Origin: Rhizopus arrhizus
Lineage: Eukaryota > Mucoromycota > Mucoromycetes > Mucorales > Rhizopodaceae
NCBI GenBank assembly: GCA_024220505.1
Contig: JAKZZE010000018.1
Span: forward strand, 1,116,001-1,180,000
Direction: 5' to 3'
Length of the DNA: 64,000 nucleotides
Within the stretch, counting starts at the first letter, position 1, and the number at the start of each line of letters is the position of its first letter. Positions 47,622 through 56,965 of the stretch are shown piece by piece. Under the pieces are notes generated by a model. The model was not told the origin of the DNA and made no database searches. It saw nothing but the letters and a program-made list of their open reading frames with translations. The position numbers and the translations under genes were made by a program.

Positions 47622-47771
47622 AAAAAAAAATGCTAAGTAACTTAGAGCAAAAGTTATGCAAAAAGCAGATGACGACGTACGAACACCTACAAGGAATCGA
47701 ACCAACGACCTCCACATTTGAAAGCTATCGACATAGCTATTTGACCAACAATGCTGATTTGCCAATTTTCG
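47622..47771 (-). ncRNA. tRNA-like sequence inside Merlin, possible Pol III unit or SINE head
   Basis: The minus strand reads AATAGCTATGTCGATAGC (D-arm/A-box-like) and, 12 nt later, AGGTCGTTGGTTCGATTCC (variable loop, T-arm, B-box). The anticodon arm is about 5 nt too short for a real tRNA. Downstream, a run of ten T on the minus strand (plus 47622-47631) could end Pol III transcription. A tRNA-derived pseudogene is the safe reading. Confidence 0.45.
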
Positions 47772-48710
47772 TTTTGCAAGTCCTTCTGTCGTCAAATTTC
47801 TGATTTTTGACGCGGATTTTCTCGACCTTCAGAAGTCGTATCTCGACCCGGATTTTTTTAATGATCTTCTATTTGCCCGCACTCTTGCTTGGAGTAATAG
47901 GATGGAGGAAAAAAACAACGGAACTTCGAGAATCTCGCAGTTGACCATTTTTGGTATAATAAACTCCGCTTGAAAATAGCAGAATCGTGTTCTGTGACCC
48001 CAATAACCATATTAAGCTTATTAAACTCCGCACGCGGAGTTTATATATGTATATATAGTATGTGGACGGTAAATCTTTCACAGATCCGTATGAACATCCT
48101 ATCAGCCTAACAAACTCAAAGGACACCAAACATGTACGCTTTGAAGCAGAGCCACAACATGATGACGATAGCACAGATCAAGACGAAGAATCTGAAGGCA
48201 GCTCAGAGGAATCGACAGAAGAAGAATTAGAAGATGAAGAAGACGAATCGCTTCTATTATTGGAAAATGATAAAGAAGACGACATAAAAGTATTAAGTCA
48301 AGGAAATGACATGCTACTGAAAGCTCCTTCACATGGATTGACTATAGCATCAAATACTTCAAAAACAATATGGGTCAGAAAGTTGAAGAACGAAAGGAAG
48401 GATATAATATATAACTTGGAAATAACAAACCCTAAAATAATGGATGCCATGGGATATTTTGACTCTTGTTTAAATCTGGTCACAAATCGTAGAAGCATAG
48501 AAATACGAATATACAATCGATCATCAAAAGATATACTATTGGACCCTGATGAAGAAATCGGCATCATTGAAAAGATCAATCCACAGGAAGATTCCATAGC
48601 ACAAGCATATAATGTTGACACGAATCCTCACTTGTGTGCGATGGAAATGTCTGAATCAAATAATAAAGAAAAAAATGAAGAAGGCATGCTGCTAGAACCA
48701 GACAAATATA

Positions 48711-50348
48711 CAGTAGGTGAAAAAATACGAGCAACCTCTGTTCGATTTGTCTTCATATCTTTTTATTTTCGTGTGTACATTCGCCAGAGCTTTGATATCA
48801 CACACACTAATTAAGACAACAAAGATACATACAATACACTAAAGAGATTGACTCTACTTGAAGTACAAGCTTTTTAAAAAGGGAAAGACAGTCATAAAAA
48901 AAGCCAATGATGATTTTTCAAAATTCGCTATGTTTATTTAATATTTTCTATATCTTCCCTTTGCTTTAAATAGTGCTTCTACTTTGGCTGGCATACTATT
49001 GATGTACCCCTTGCAAGCATTTGCATTGAGTTTATTTCGCTCTACATCCACAAATGGCTAAAGCTTTCTGACACCTCTTTCTCCGACTTCATGTGGTGTC
49101 AGATTAAGTTTGAGCTGATGCCAAACATGCTTTATATGATTTAAATCCAGACTTTGAGCATACCAATAATTTATATACCTTACACTGATACCGCGTATCT
49201 GTACAGCTATGACTTTTAATTTATACTTTACGCCGCTATCACTCTGAAGGTATACATCGGACGTCTTCAAATAATAGTACTCTAACGTATTCATGTAAAT
49301 AATGCTAAGTATATGCAGATAAGTCGTTGAGTTTATGTTACCATCATAAAGCTGACATGTCTAAGCTGGTCCCTGAGCAGGTATGTGACAACACATGTTC
49401 ATCCTACCACTGCTGTGCTTTACTGTAATGTCGATGTGATGAGGGAGCAAAATGTCATTTGATACTACCCCATAGTATTTTACTCCATCTGATCACTAGA
49501 TGCTGATCTTTGCTTCAGCTGAGAATGCTACTGGTCGTCACTCTTAACTTGACCAGTTGCGATGCCTTTTTGCTCAGGTCATCTGCTTTTTTCAATGATC
49601 CTTTTTTAAAAATGCCTTCTTTTTTTTAGCTCTCGGTGGCAGTTTATGGATCTCAGCGCATTTACTCCTGAACGGTACATGAACAAGTAACCAAACTTAC
49701 CTAACTCCCTGAATAGCTCTTTCGCTACTGTTTGATGACCAGTAATAATTCACAGCTTGATATAGTACTTCATGGCATAAGAGACAATAGTATGTCTTCC
49801 AGCCGACAGGTGTGAATTTCATGGAAAAATCTTCCTAGTATACCTTTTAACTGTGCGAGAATGAACGTAATATTTATCTGCGATATCCTCTAGCTTCATA
49901 CTATTTAGTGATATATCTTTTATTTCTCGATTGCTTTTCCATTGGTATAGATTTAGGCATGACGATGAAAAGTAGTGAGAGAAGTTGAGTAAAAAAAAAG
50001 AAACCAAGGACTCTTGAAGTCGCACTTGCTTTTATATGAATACAATAAGGAACACTCACAGTTCCATACAAGTACGCTATATAGTCTTCCGATATGTTCT
50101 TTGTTGACTTAAATGTAAACGTATGATTACCGTATATAATTTAAGCTGGTCGGAAGTCAAATTTTTAAATTCGGATTCTCATTCCTCTCTCAATTTCCAG
50201 CATTGCTACATGAGACCTTTACTGTTTCAAGACACATGACCCCGAAAATATACCATAGGGGTCTCAAGCCGGTAGCTGGCATGCACCTTTTGATATAGCG
50301 AAAAAAGTCGATTTTGCCAAAAGGTTGCTCGTATTTTTTCACCTACTG
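48711..50348 (-). mobile_element. Tc1-like element family C, copy 2 (reverse)
   Basis: 1638 bp, TA-flanked (48709-48710, 50349-50350), inserted in gypsy pol; removal gives EPDKYTKLEIGEINQ in frame. Almost identical to copy 1 in reverse orientation, including its stops. Confidence 0.9.
48938..49960 (-). pseudogene. Tc1 family C transposase, copy 2, many stops
   Basis: Colinear with the copy 1 pseudogene and carrying the same inactivating changes. Only scattered substitutions distinguish them (for example around 49180-49215 versus 45050-45085). Confidence 0.85.
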
Positions 50349-51904
50349 TACGAAACTTGAAATTGGAGAAATAAATCAAGATATCAAACAATGCTTACAG
50401 AAGTTACTAAAGAAGTACGAGAATATATTTGATTGGGACAATAACACAATTGGATACACAAACTTGATAAAGCATAAGATAACGATAAAAGAAGATACTA
50501 TGCCTATAAGTCATCGACCTTATCGCATGAGTCCTATTGAGACTGAGCATCTGCAAAAAGAATTAGATAAGTATTGCAAGTTGGGTGTGATTGCTCCATC
50601 AAATAGCCCCTGGGCAGCCCCTGTGATATTAGTAAAAAAGAAGAATGGCGAATACAGAATGGTGATAGATTACGATTAAAGATTATTTTTATTTATAAAA
50701 ATTAAAAACCCCATGTGAGCACATAATCACTTTTAGGATTGCATTGCCTGGGTTAGATCAAAAAAATGGTTAAATGAACGAAAAACCTTTTTGATAGTCA
50801 AAAAGGGAAAAAGGAAGGGAAGGGAAGTGGACAAAGAAGACATAATTATAAATACTAGATTAGTTGTGGAATAGGCGTGTTGTTTCTCTCGATTAATAAA
50901 ATTAACAATAAATCAAATAATCGATGAGTCTCTTGAACCTCTTTATTGAGTAAGGACGAGAGAGAGAGCCCATTCAATACAAACTACGTCTTAGAATATA
51001 ACAATATGATTTAGGGTCCGAGGTAGTACGGTATAAATTGTGTGGGCTGTTTATCGTACATAGCACGAAGTGCTATATATGATATACAGTCAAATTATTA
51101 ATTTTAAGTGATCTCACACGACATTAAGGAAGTTATTAGAGTAAATACGACACGATGTCTGATCGAAGATTGAAGTTAACTTTGTGTTATACCGATCTGC
51201 CATAATTTCGTCCTATCTGGTGCGGGAAATCCATTCTTGGTCTAGAAAATAGCGAGCTACAGCATATTTGACTGGGGATCTGATGTAGTCAAGTGCGCGA
51301 GAGAGACGAAGTTTCTGGAGTCTGATGGCAATGGAATCACGTTCTTCCTGAGGAAGTGCGGTATATTTGGGGTCGGCTAGGATTTTACCATTAAACGGAG
51401 TAAAATCGGTTCTAATGTGGATGTTCTTACGGGTGAGGAGTTCAACAAATTCAGTTTCATAATCGTTGTGAATAAGCACAGCGACCGTATTGCGAGCAGG
51501 ATAGTGTATGTCAAGGAGACGTGCATTATTGACACCGAGTTTACGAAAAGTGGTACGAATAGTGCCGACGGGGATACGGGCTTTGGTAGGAATGTAAAGG
51601 TATTTAAATCCCTGGTTCTCAGAGGGAGGTTGGAAGAAGCGTGCTGCAGTGGCTTCTCGTTGGATACGACGTTGTTCAATACGTTGTATTGACGGTTGTT
51701 TCAGTGCTTGAAGTTTAACGGGGTTATTCCATGGTGCATCCGGGAAAGCGGTAGGGCGAATTTGGGATTCTTGGAGGGTTGGAAATTCCAAGGACGACAG
51801 AGGGGTAGTAGTTGAGTGCATGGTATTAATACGTTCTTGTAAGTGTTGAATTTCACTGCGAGCTTGGGAAAGTTCATTAGTTAGGCGTTCTACAGTTTGA
51901 CATA

Positions 51905-53543
51905 CAGTAGGTCAAAAAATTGCTGCAAGGAATCCATTTTTCTCAGTTTTTGTAGCGTACATCCTGTCACAATGGTACAAACTGCTTCTGTTTCTACATA
52001 GCAGATTTCCTACATGTCTTGAAAAATCCGAAAGAGTTTAAGCCCCATTGGATAAGTATTGAAGGAAGTATGAGGCGCGCAATTTGAAAATTTGAAAAAA
52101 CGAAAATTTGAACGAAATGGGTTTATTTATTAATATTTAGTTGGTCCTCCTTTTTTATTAATAACCTCTTGAATTCTTGCCGGCATGCTATCGATATACC
52201 TTTGGCAAAGCTCTTTATCAAATTCATTCCATGCTTTTTCTACTCGTTCCCAAAGCTCATCCGTATTCTTTGCTCTACGTTCGTAACAGCTGAGCTTTAA
52301 CTTCAGTTGATGCCATACATGTTCTATTGGATTTAAGTCCGGACTCTGAGCAGGCCAATCGCTAATATAGCGCACTTGATGATTATCTAACCAGGCTATT
52401 GTGGATTTTGCCTTGTGCTTTGGATCATTATCATGCTGAAAGTAAATGTTGGACCAGTTGAAATTGTAGTACTCCATAGTATCACGAAGTGTAGTGTCTA
52501 ATATATGCTGATAAACATCCGCATTCATGTTCCCATCGTAAATTTGACAAGCATATCCTGGTCCTTCAGATGTTATGCAGCCCCACATCATCAACTTGCC
52601 GCCTCCATGCTTGACTGTAAACTCTAGATGATGCGGTTGAAGAGGATCACTTGGTCTTTTCCAATAATACTTACAACCATCAGAGCCCCATACGTTGATC
52701 TTGGTTTCATCAGAAAAGACGACTTTTCGCCATTCTTCCACTGTCCAATCCTGGTGCTTCTTGGCCCATTCTAATCGATGCTGCATATGAGCTTTTGTCA
52801 GAAACGGCTTCTTTTTTTTTATTGAAGAATGGAACTCCATTGATTTCAGGACGTTAATTGCTGACTGGTATGAGATATCATAGCCAAGTTGAACCAGCTC
52901 CCGGTGTACCTCTTTGGCAGTCTTTAGAACCCCTTCAATGACTTTTCTTTTGATTAGCCGTTTCGTCACTTTGGAGACTAATGTAGGTCTACCAGCTGAG
53001 CCCATTGTCCTATTTGAAAACAACCGCCTAGAGTATCTACTAACAGTTGATTCATGTACTCCAACCTCCTTAGCAATATCGTACGTTGATGTGGATCCAG
53101 TTAATGCTTGCTTGAGATCGTTTACTTTTTCTTCTGGCAGTCGTTTAGGCATGCGATTGGTAATAAGGTAAAAAAGAGAAATAATTTAAATAAGAAAATT
53201 TAAAATTTAGAATAAAGGAATTGTAAGCGCTTTTATATACTGGCAACATTCTAATCATGTCAAGAATGTGAAAAATTATGATAGCAACCGGTTGGGTCGT
53301 ATTAAAATTTGTTATTCCAAACATATGTAAACAAGTAAAAAATGCCGGATGTTTATAAAATTCCCTTTAACAATATCAAATTCCACCAATAACTATTGCC
53401 CATATCAGATAATCGACGAATAAATGCCCCTTCTAGTGAGGTACAAAGAATCAATGTTTGAGATAGTTTCATGCAGTATCCATAGACAACCAGCTGTAAA
53501 ACCGGTATTTTGCAATTCCTTGCAGCAATTTTTTGACCTACTG
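51905..53543 (-). mobile_element. Tc1-like element family A, copy 2 (intact)
   Basis: 1639 bp with about 29-bp terminal repeats (CAGTAGGTCAAAAAATTGCT...), TA-flanked (51903-51904, 53544-53545). It is inserted in the LINE3 gene and contains an open transposase. Confidence 0.93.
52130..53152 (-). CDS. Tc1 family A transposase, intact
   Basis: 340 aa cut-and-paste transposase. The N-terminal bipartite HTH (AKEVGVHESTVSRYSRRLF; GRPTLVSKVTKRL) binds the terminal repeats. The catalytic D,D,E residues are in FSDETKINVWGSDG, FQHDNDPKHKAK and SPDLNPIEHVWHQLK. Full length, no stops; starts MPKRLPEEKV at the only suitable ATG. Potentially able to mobilise family A copies. Confidence 0.95.
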   Translation of the reverse strand: MPKRLPEEKVNDLKQALTGSTSTYDIAKEVGVHESTVSRYSRRLFSNRTMGSAGRPTLVSKVTKRLIKRKVIEGVLKTAKEVHRELVQLGYDISYQSAINVLKSMEFHSSIKKKKPFLTKAHMQHRLEWAKKHQDWTVEEWRKVVFSDETKINVWGSDGCKYYWKRPSDPLQPHHLEFTVKHGGGKLMMWGCITSEGPGYACQIYDGNMNADVYQHILDTTLRDTMEYYNFNWSNIYFQHDNDPKHKAKSTIAWLDNHQVRYISDWPAQSPDLNPIEHVWHQLKLKLSCYERRAKNTDELWERVEKAWNEFDKELCQRYIDSMPARIQEVINKKGGPTKY

Positions 53544-54031
53544 TAACTGTTGTACGAGAGCGGATTGGCTATCCCCATTTTTGGGGTCAGGTGAGGTGTT
53601 AGACTCAGCGTCCATAGCTTGAGATTGGGCCGATGAAGTTTGGGTCCCTAAATACATAGCGTGAATAATTGGATACAATTCATAGGCTTTAATAGTTTTG
53701 TGGCATGCGGTGCATGTGAATTGGGGTTGGAAAGGTTCTTTAGGTGAGGAGCCGTGTCGATGGAAAGTGGTGGTTTCGAAACATGCAGGGCACGTCAACT
53801 GCTTTCGAACGGCTTGGAATTCAGCTTCCAAAGTAGACAGCTGTGCTTCCGAAAGTGCGGGATCTGGAGTTTTGTTATAGACGCCTCTAAGGGGTCCCAT
53901 TGCAATTGTCAAAGGTTTTGTTTTCGAAATGTAGTTTTGTTGAATGTGTAGAAAGTCTTTTGAATCGCTTGCCAAATAAGGAAAAAAGTTATAGAAATTA
54001 ATGGAAAGCGGAAAAAAGGCATGGTGATAGA

Positions 54032-54439
54032 TGTTTTGCCAAGTATTAAAATAAAAGACAATAGTTGTGAAACTAAAGATTATATATTGCTTTATTAATA
54101 AAAACATTTGAGGCTATTTATACTTTTTGGATGTCTGGATCTTTACCGCTATTTCAATTGATCGGTTAAAAGAATAATGTGGGAAGGATGGGAAGATAAA
54201 GGAAAGATAGTAGATAATCAATAGCCGCTGTCTTCTTGACGAATCAAGGGACAATGAAGTAGATAAATTATTGATCTAACGATAATTATCGAATAAGGTT
54301 GGATTGAACTGCCGTTGTTATAATCAGGTTCCGATATAGTCGTGGGAACGCCGATAGGGACAACAGGGCAGAGTTGGCTATTGCGGAGATCTCTCGTTTA
54401 TCCATGAATGTTCACTTTACCAGTTGTGTGGATACAACA
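54032..54439 (-). mobile_element. Solo LTR of the chromovirus family
   Basis: 408 bp, reverse orientation, flanked by ATAGA (54027-54031, 54440-54444). It is homologous to the 423-bp LTRs at 33.4 and 39.2 kb but lacks about 15 bp (a TTTTTAGTTTTTGTC-like unit) near the 3' end. Sits inside the right target duplication of LINE3. Confidence 0.92.
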
Positions 54440-55310
54440 ATAGATTACACTATTTTCAGAAATTATTCGCCAAACTTTTGAAAAAATTAGCTGAATTTAA
54501 AAAATACAATTAACCATTTTCCTGAGGCAATCTTAGCCAAAAAATAAAAATCCTTTTAGCCAAATTCAGCATATAAATTAGCCATTTCGTAGTACACTTT
54601 CTTTACTGTTTCTTTTTACTTTGATTAATCCCTAGTTATGAGTACTTTTGTATATGAAGACGGCCTTGGAAATTTTGTGGGAGAGAATGGAGAAGAAGCA
54701 ATAATTACTGAAATGGAGGTTGACGATGAAACTTATCCACTAGACAGCGTTACAAACTATGATCAGTACATCGACTTGAAGCCTCCTGAGAAGCAAGTTA
54801 TAAAAAAGAAAAGATTGAGAGCGCTGGTGGAGTACTAGTCGAGGCTCATTCAACAGGAAAAGGAAGACGTGCTTACAGAAAGTACTCAGACGAGGATAAA
54901 GAGTATTTCTTTGAGCTAGTTTATGAAAAGGGTTTGAAAGTAGCTGAAGCCGCAAGGAAGCTAGGTATGCCTACGCGGACTGCCCAGGGCTGGTACGATA
55001 GAGACCAAAAAGATCCACAAGATATTATTCAGCGAAAAGCTGCTAAGAATCCTGTTGGAAGACCACCATCTTTAGGCGAGGAACACAGGGTATTTTTAGT
55101 TGATTACATTGATAAGAAGCCATCGTTAACATTAGATGAAATAATGGACGGTTTATCAGCTCAATTTATGGATCTGAGCATCTCTAAAACTGCTGTATAC
55201 AATTTCATGAAAGAAAAATGTAGAATCAGCTTGAAGAAGACACACTTCCATTCAGCGGAAAGAAACTCATCTGAGAACATCGAAAGAAGATACAAATGGA
55301 TTAAAAGATA

Positions 55311-56965
55311 CAGTAGGTGGAAAAATGGTCCGGATGTTTTTAAATTATTCACAAATATCGCTATAGCTTTACCAAATCTCAATCAAATTGAACAAAACAA
55401 ACATTATTTTGAAGAGAAAACATTACTTTATTTTTAGTAAAAATTTGATATGTCACACAAAAGTTCAAAGGGAGCTACAAAAGATCAAATATTTCAGCAA
55501 CATCCGGACCATTTTTCAGGGTGTTCCATAATATCTGTTAGTAGTCCGTATATCCCCCTTTTGCTTGAATAACAGCTTTGATTCTATCTGGCATACTGTC
55601 CATATACTTTCTACAATCATCTTTTGTAAAGCTCGCCCATTGTTCTTCAATTCGATCCCATAGTTCATGTACGCCTTTAGCTCTGGTTTCATATGCACTT
55701 AACTTTAGCTTCAGGTGATGCCAAACGTGTTCAATCGGGTTTAGATCAGGGCTCTGAGCTGGCCAACTGTAAACAGACTTGCTGTCGAAGTTGTTTTCTT
55801 CAAACCAAGCTTTTGCGACCTTCGACGTATGTTTCGGATCGTTATCCTGCTGGAAGTAGATGCTTTTAGGGTCATAATTGTAGTAATTTAGGGTGTCCAT
55901 TAGCGTTGTGTCCAATATATGTTCGTAATCCTCTTTCTTCATTATTCCATCATAGATACGACAAGCATACCCAGGACCATCGTATGTAATACAGCCCCAC
56001 ATCATAACGCTGCCTCCACCTCCTTTTACTGTTAAGTCAAGATGGTGGAATCGAAGCTTATCATCTACTCTCTTCCAGTAGTATTTCACACCGTCTGATC
56101 CCCAAACGTTTACCTTAGTCTCGTCAGAGAATACCATACGATGCCAACCATCTTTTGTCCAATTCTTGTAGGCGTTGGCCCATGCAAGTCGCTTTTTCAT
56201 ATGAATAGCCTTTAAAAACGGCTTGCGCTTCTTAATACGGGCCTGGAATCCCGTCGATTTTAAAAGTTTTAAGCAAGCAGAGTAGTCAATTGCGCATCCA
56301 ACGTCACATAAATATCGTTGTACATCCTTCCCCGTCTTTAATTTACCTGTTATGACTGACCGTCTGATGTAGGACTTGGTTGTAGCAGTAATTTCGGACT
56401 TGCGGCCTGATTTAAGGGGCCCCATGTTAGGAAACCACCTTCGCTTATAGTCGCTGATGGTGCTTTTCTTGACTCCAGGCACTCGTTTTATGATGGATGA
56501 GTAAGAATGACCAGATTTGAGTAAGGACTTGATGTTATCTTGTACATCCAAAGGCAAAGAGCGAACCATATTTGTATAAAACAGCAATAATAACGAAAGA
56601 AGAAGACGTGCTAAATCAGCAAAAAAAAGTAGATATTTATATTTTTTTTGATTATTAATACGAATCTAATGTATAATTAATCATCTGAGACAAAATTGAC
56701 GGCTTCTGAGTCAGCAGCATTGAACAATCTGGGTAATTAAAATTCTATAAGGCACCCTGAAAAATGGTCCGGATGTTGCTGAAATATTTGATCTTTTGTA
56801 GCTCCCTTTGAACTTTTGTGTGACATATCAAATTTTTACTAAAAATAAAGTAATGTTTTCTCTTCAAAATAATGTTTGTTTTGTTCAATTTGATTGAGAT
56901 TTGGTAAAGCTATAGCGATATTTGTGAATAATTTAAAAACATCCGGACCATTTTTCCACCTACTG
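55311..56965 (-). mobile_element. Tc1-like element family D (intact) with ~210-bp palindromic-type terminal repeats
   Basis: 1655 bp, TA-flanked (55309-55310, 56966-56967). Each terminal repeat (about 55311-55526 and 56752-56965) starts CAGTAGGTGGAAAAATGGTC and ends with the near-complement GACCATTTTTCAGGGTG, the same layout as family F. Confidence 0.92.
55538..56569 (-). CDS. Tc1 family D transposase, intact
   Basis: 343 aa from the ATG at 56569 (MVRSLPLDVQDNIKSLLKSG), the same start as family F. HTH: KRVPGVKKSTISDYKRRWF. Catalytic motifs: FSDETKVNVWGSDG, FQQDNDPKHTSK and SPDLNPIEHVWHHLK. It ends IQAKGGYTDY, with no stop or frameshift. Codons upstream of 56569 are open but contain no ATG. 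Confidence 0.93.
   Translation of the reverse strand: MVRSLPLDVQDNIKSLLKSGHSYSSIIKRVPGVKKSTISDYKRRWFPNMGPLKSGRKSEITATTKSYIRRSVITGKLKTGKDVQRYLCDVGCAIDYSACLKLLKSTGFQARIKKRKPFLKAIHMKKRLAWANAYKNWTKDGWHRMVFSDETKVNVWGSDGVKYYWKRVDDKLRFHHLDLTVKGGGGSVMMWGCITYDGPGYACRIYDGIMKKEDYEHILDTTLMDTLNYYNYDPKSIYFQQDNDPKHTSKVAKAWFEENNFDSKSVYSWPAQSPDLNPIEHVWHHLKLKLSAYETRAKGVHELWDRIEEQWASFTKDDCRKYMDSMPDRIKAVIQAKGGYTDY

Larger units (their letters stand above)
45878..48087 (-). mobile_element. Merlin-type (IS1016/IS1595-related) DNA transposon
   Basis: 2210 bp, flanked by the 8-bp duplication GTATGAAC (45870-45877, 48088-48095). Terminal repeats start GG: left GGCTAAATGAAAGATTTACC, right (complement) GGATCTGTGAAAGATTTACC, sharing TGAAAGATTTACCGTCCACAT. 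Duplications of 8-9 bp and GG ends are typical of Merlin. Excision restores the gypsy frame (SYTQKYEHPISL). Confidence 0.9.
51213..53900 (-). pseudogene. LINE3 ORF1-like protein, split by a Tc1 element
   Basis: Starts MGPLRGVYNKTPDPALSEAQ at 53900. A zinc ribbon (CPACFETTTFHRHGS...CTACHK) is followed by an Ala/Ser linker. After the Tc1 insert come a coiled coil (VERLTNELSQARSEIQHLQERI) and a folded domain (GFKYLYIPTKARIPVGTIR, RNTVAVLIHNDYETEFVELL) ending ...DQEWISRTR at 51213. Excising the Tc1 element and one TA gives LVQQLCQTVERL in frame. Apart from the insert the frame is open, about 350 residues. Role inferred: RNA-binding ORF1 product of a non-LTR element. Confidence 0.75.
50673..54020 (-). 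mobile_element. LINE3: ORF1-only non-LTR element (half-LINE)
   Basis: Inserted in gypsy pol with a 14-bp target duplication ATGGTGATAGATTA. The left copy is 50659-50672. The right copy is 54021-54031 plus 54445-54447, later split by a solo LTR and the IS630 element. About 1.7 kb without its Tc1 insert: a leader of about 120 nt, one ORF1-like gene and about 540 nt of 3' sequence, but no RT. Its 3' end (TTATAAATAAAAATAA) matches that of LINE2. Confidence 0.8.

Noticed and set aside
47690..47771. Functional tRNA gene
   Set aside because: The B-box is good but the anticodon arm is too short and the T-stem and acceptor do not pair well; kept only as tRNA-like.
45888..48080. The inverted 21-bp sequence alone as the full Merlin tip
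   Set aside because: The 8-bp duplication GTATGAAC lies outside it, so the repeats extend to GG at 45878 and 48087.
45565..48710. Inversion between the two Tc1 family C copies
   Set aside because: The gypsy frame is continuous across copy 2 (DKYTKLEIG) in the present orientation, so no inversion of the segment is needed.
53538..54107. A single 189-aa gene starting MFLLIKQYII
   Set aside because: Its first part is solo LTR and leader sequence; the ORF1-like gene starts at 53900.
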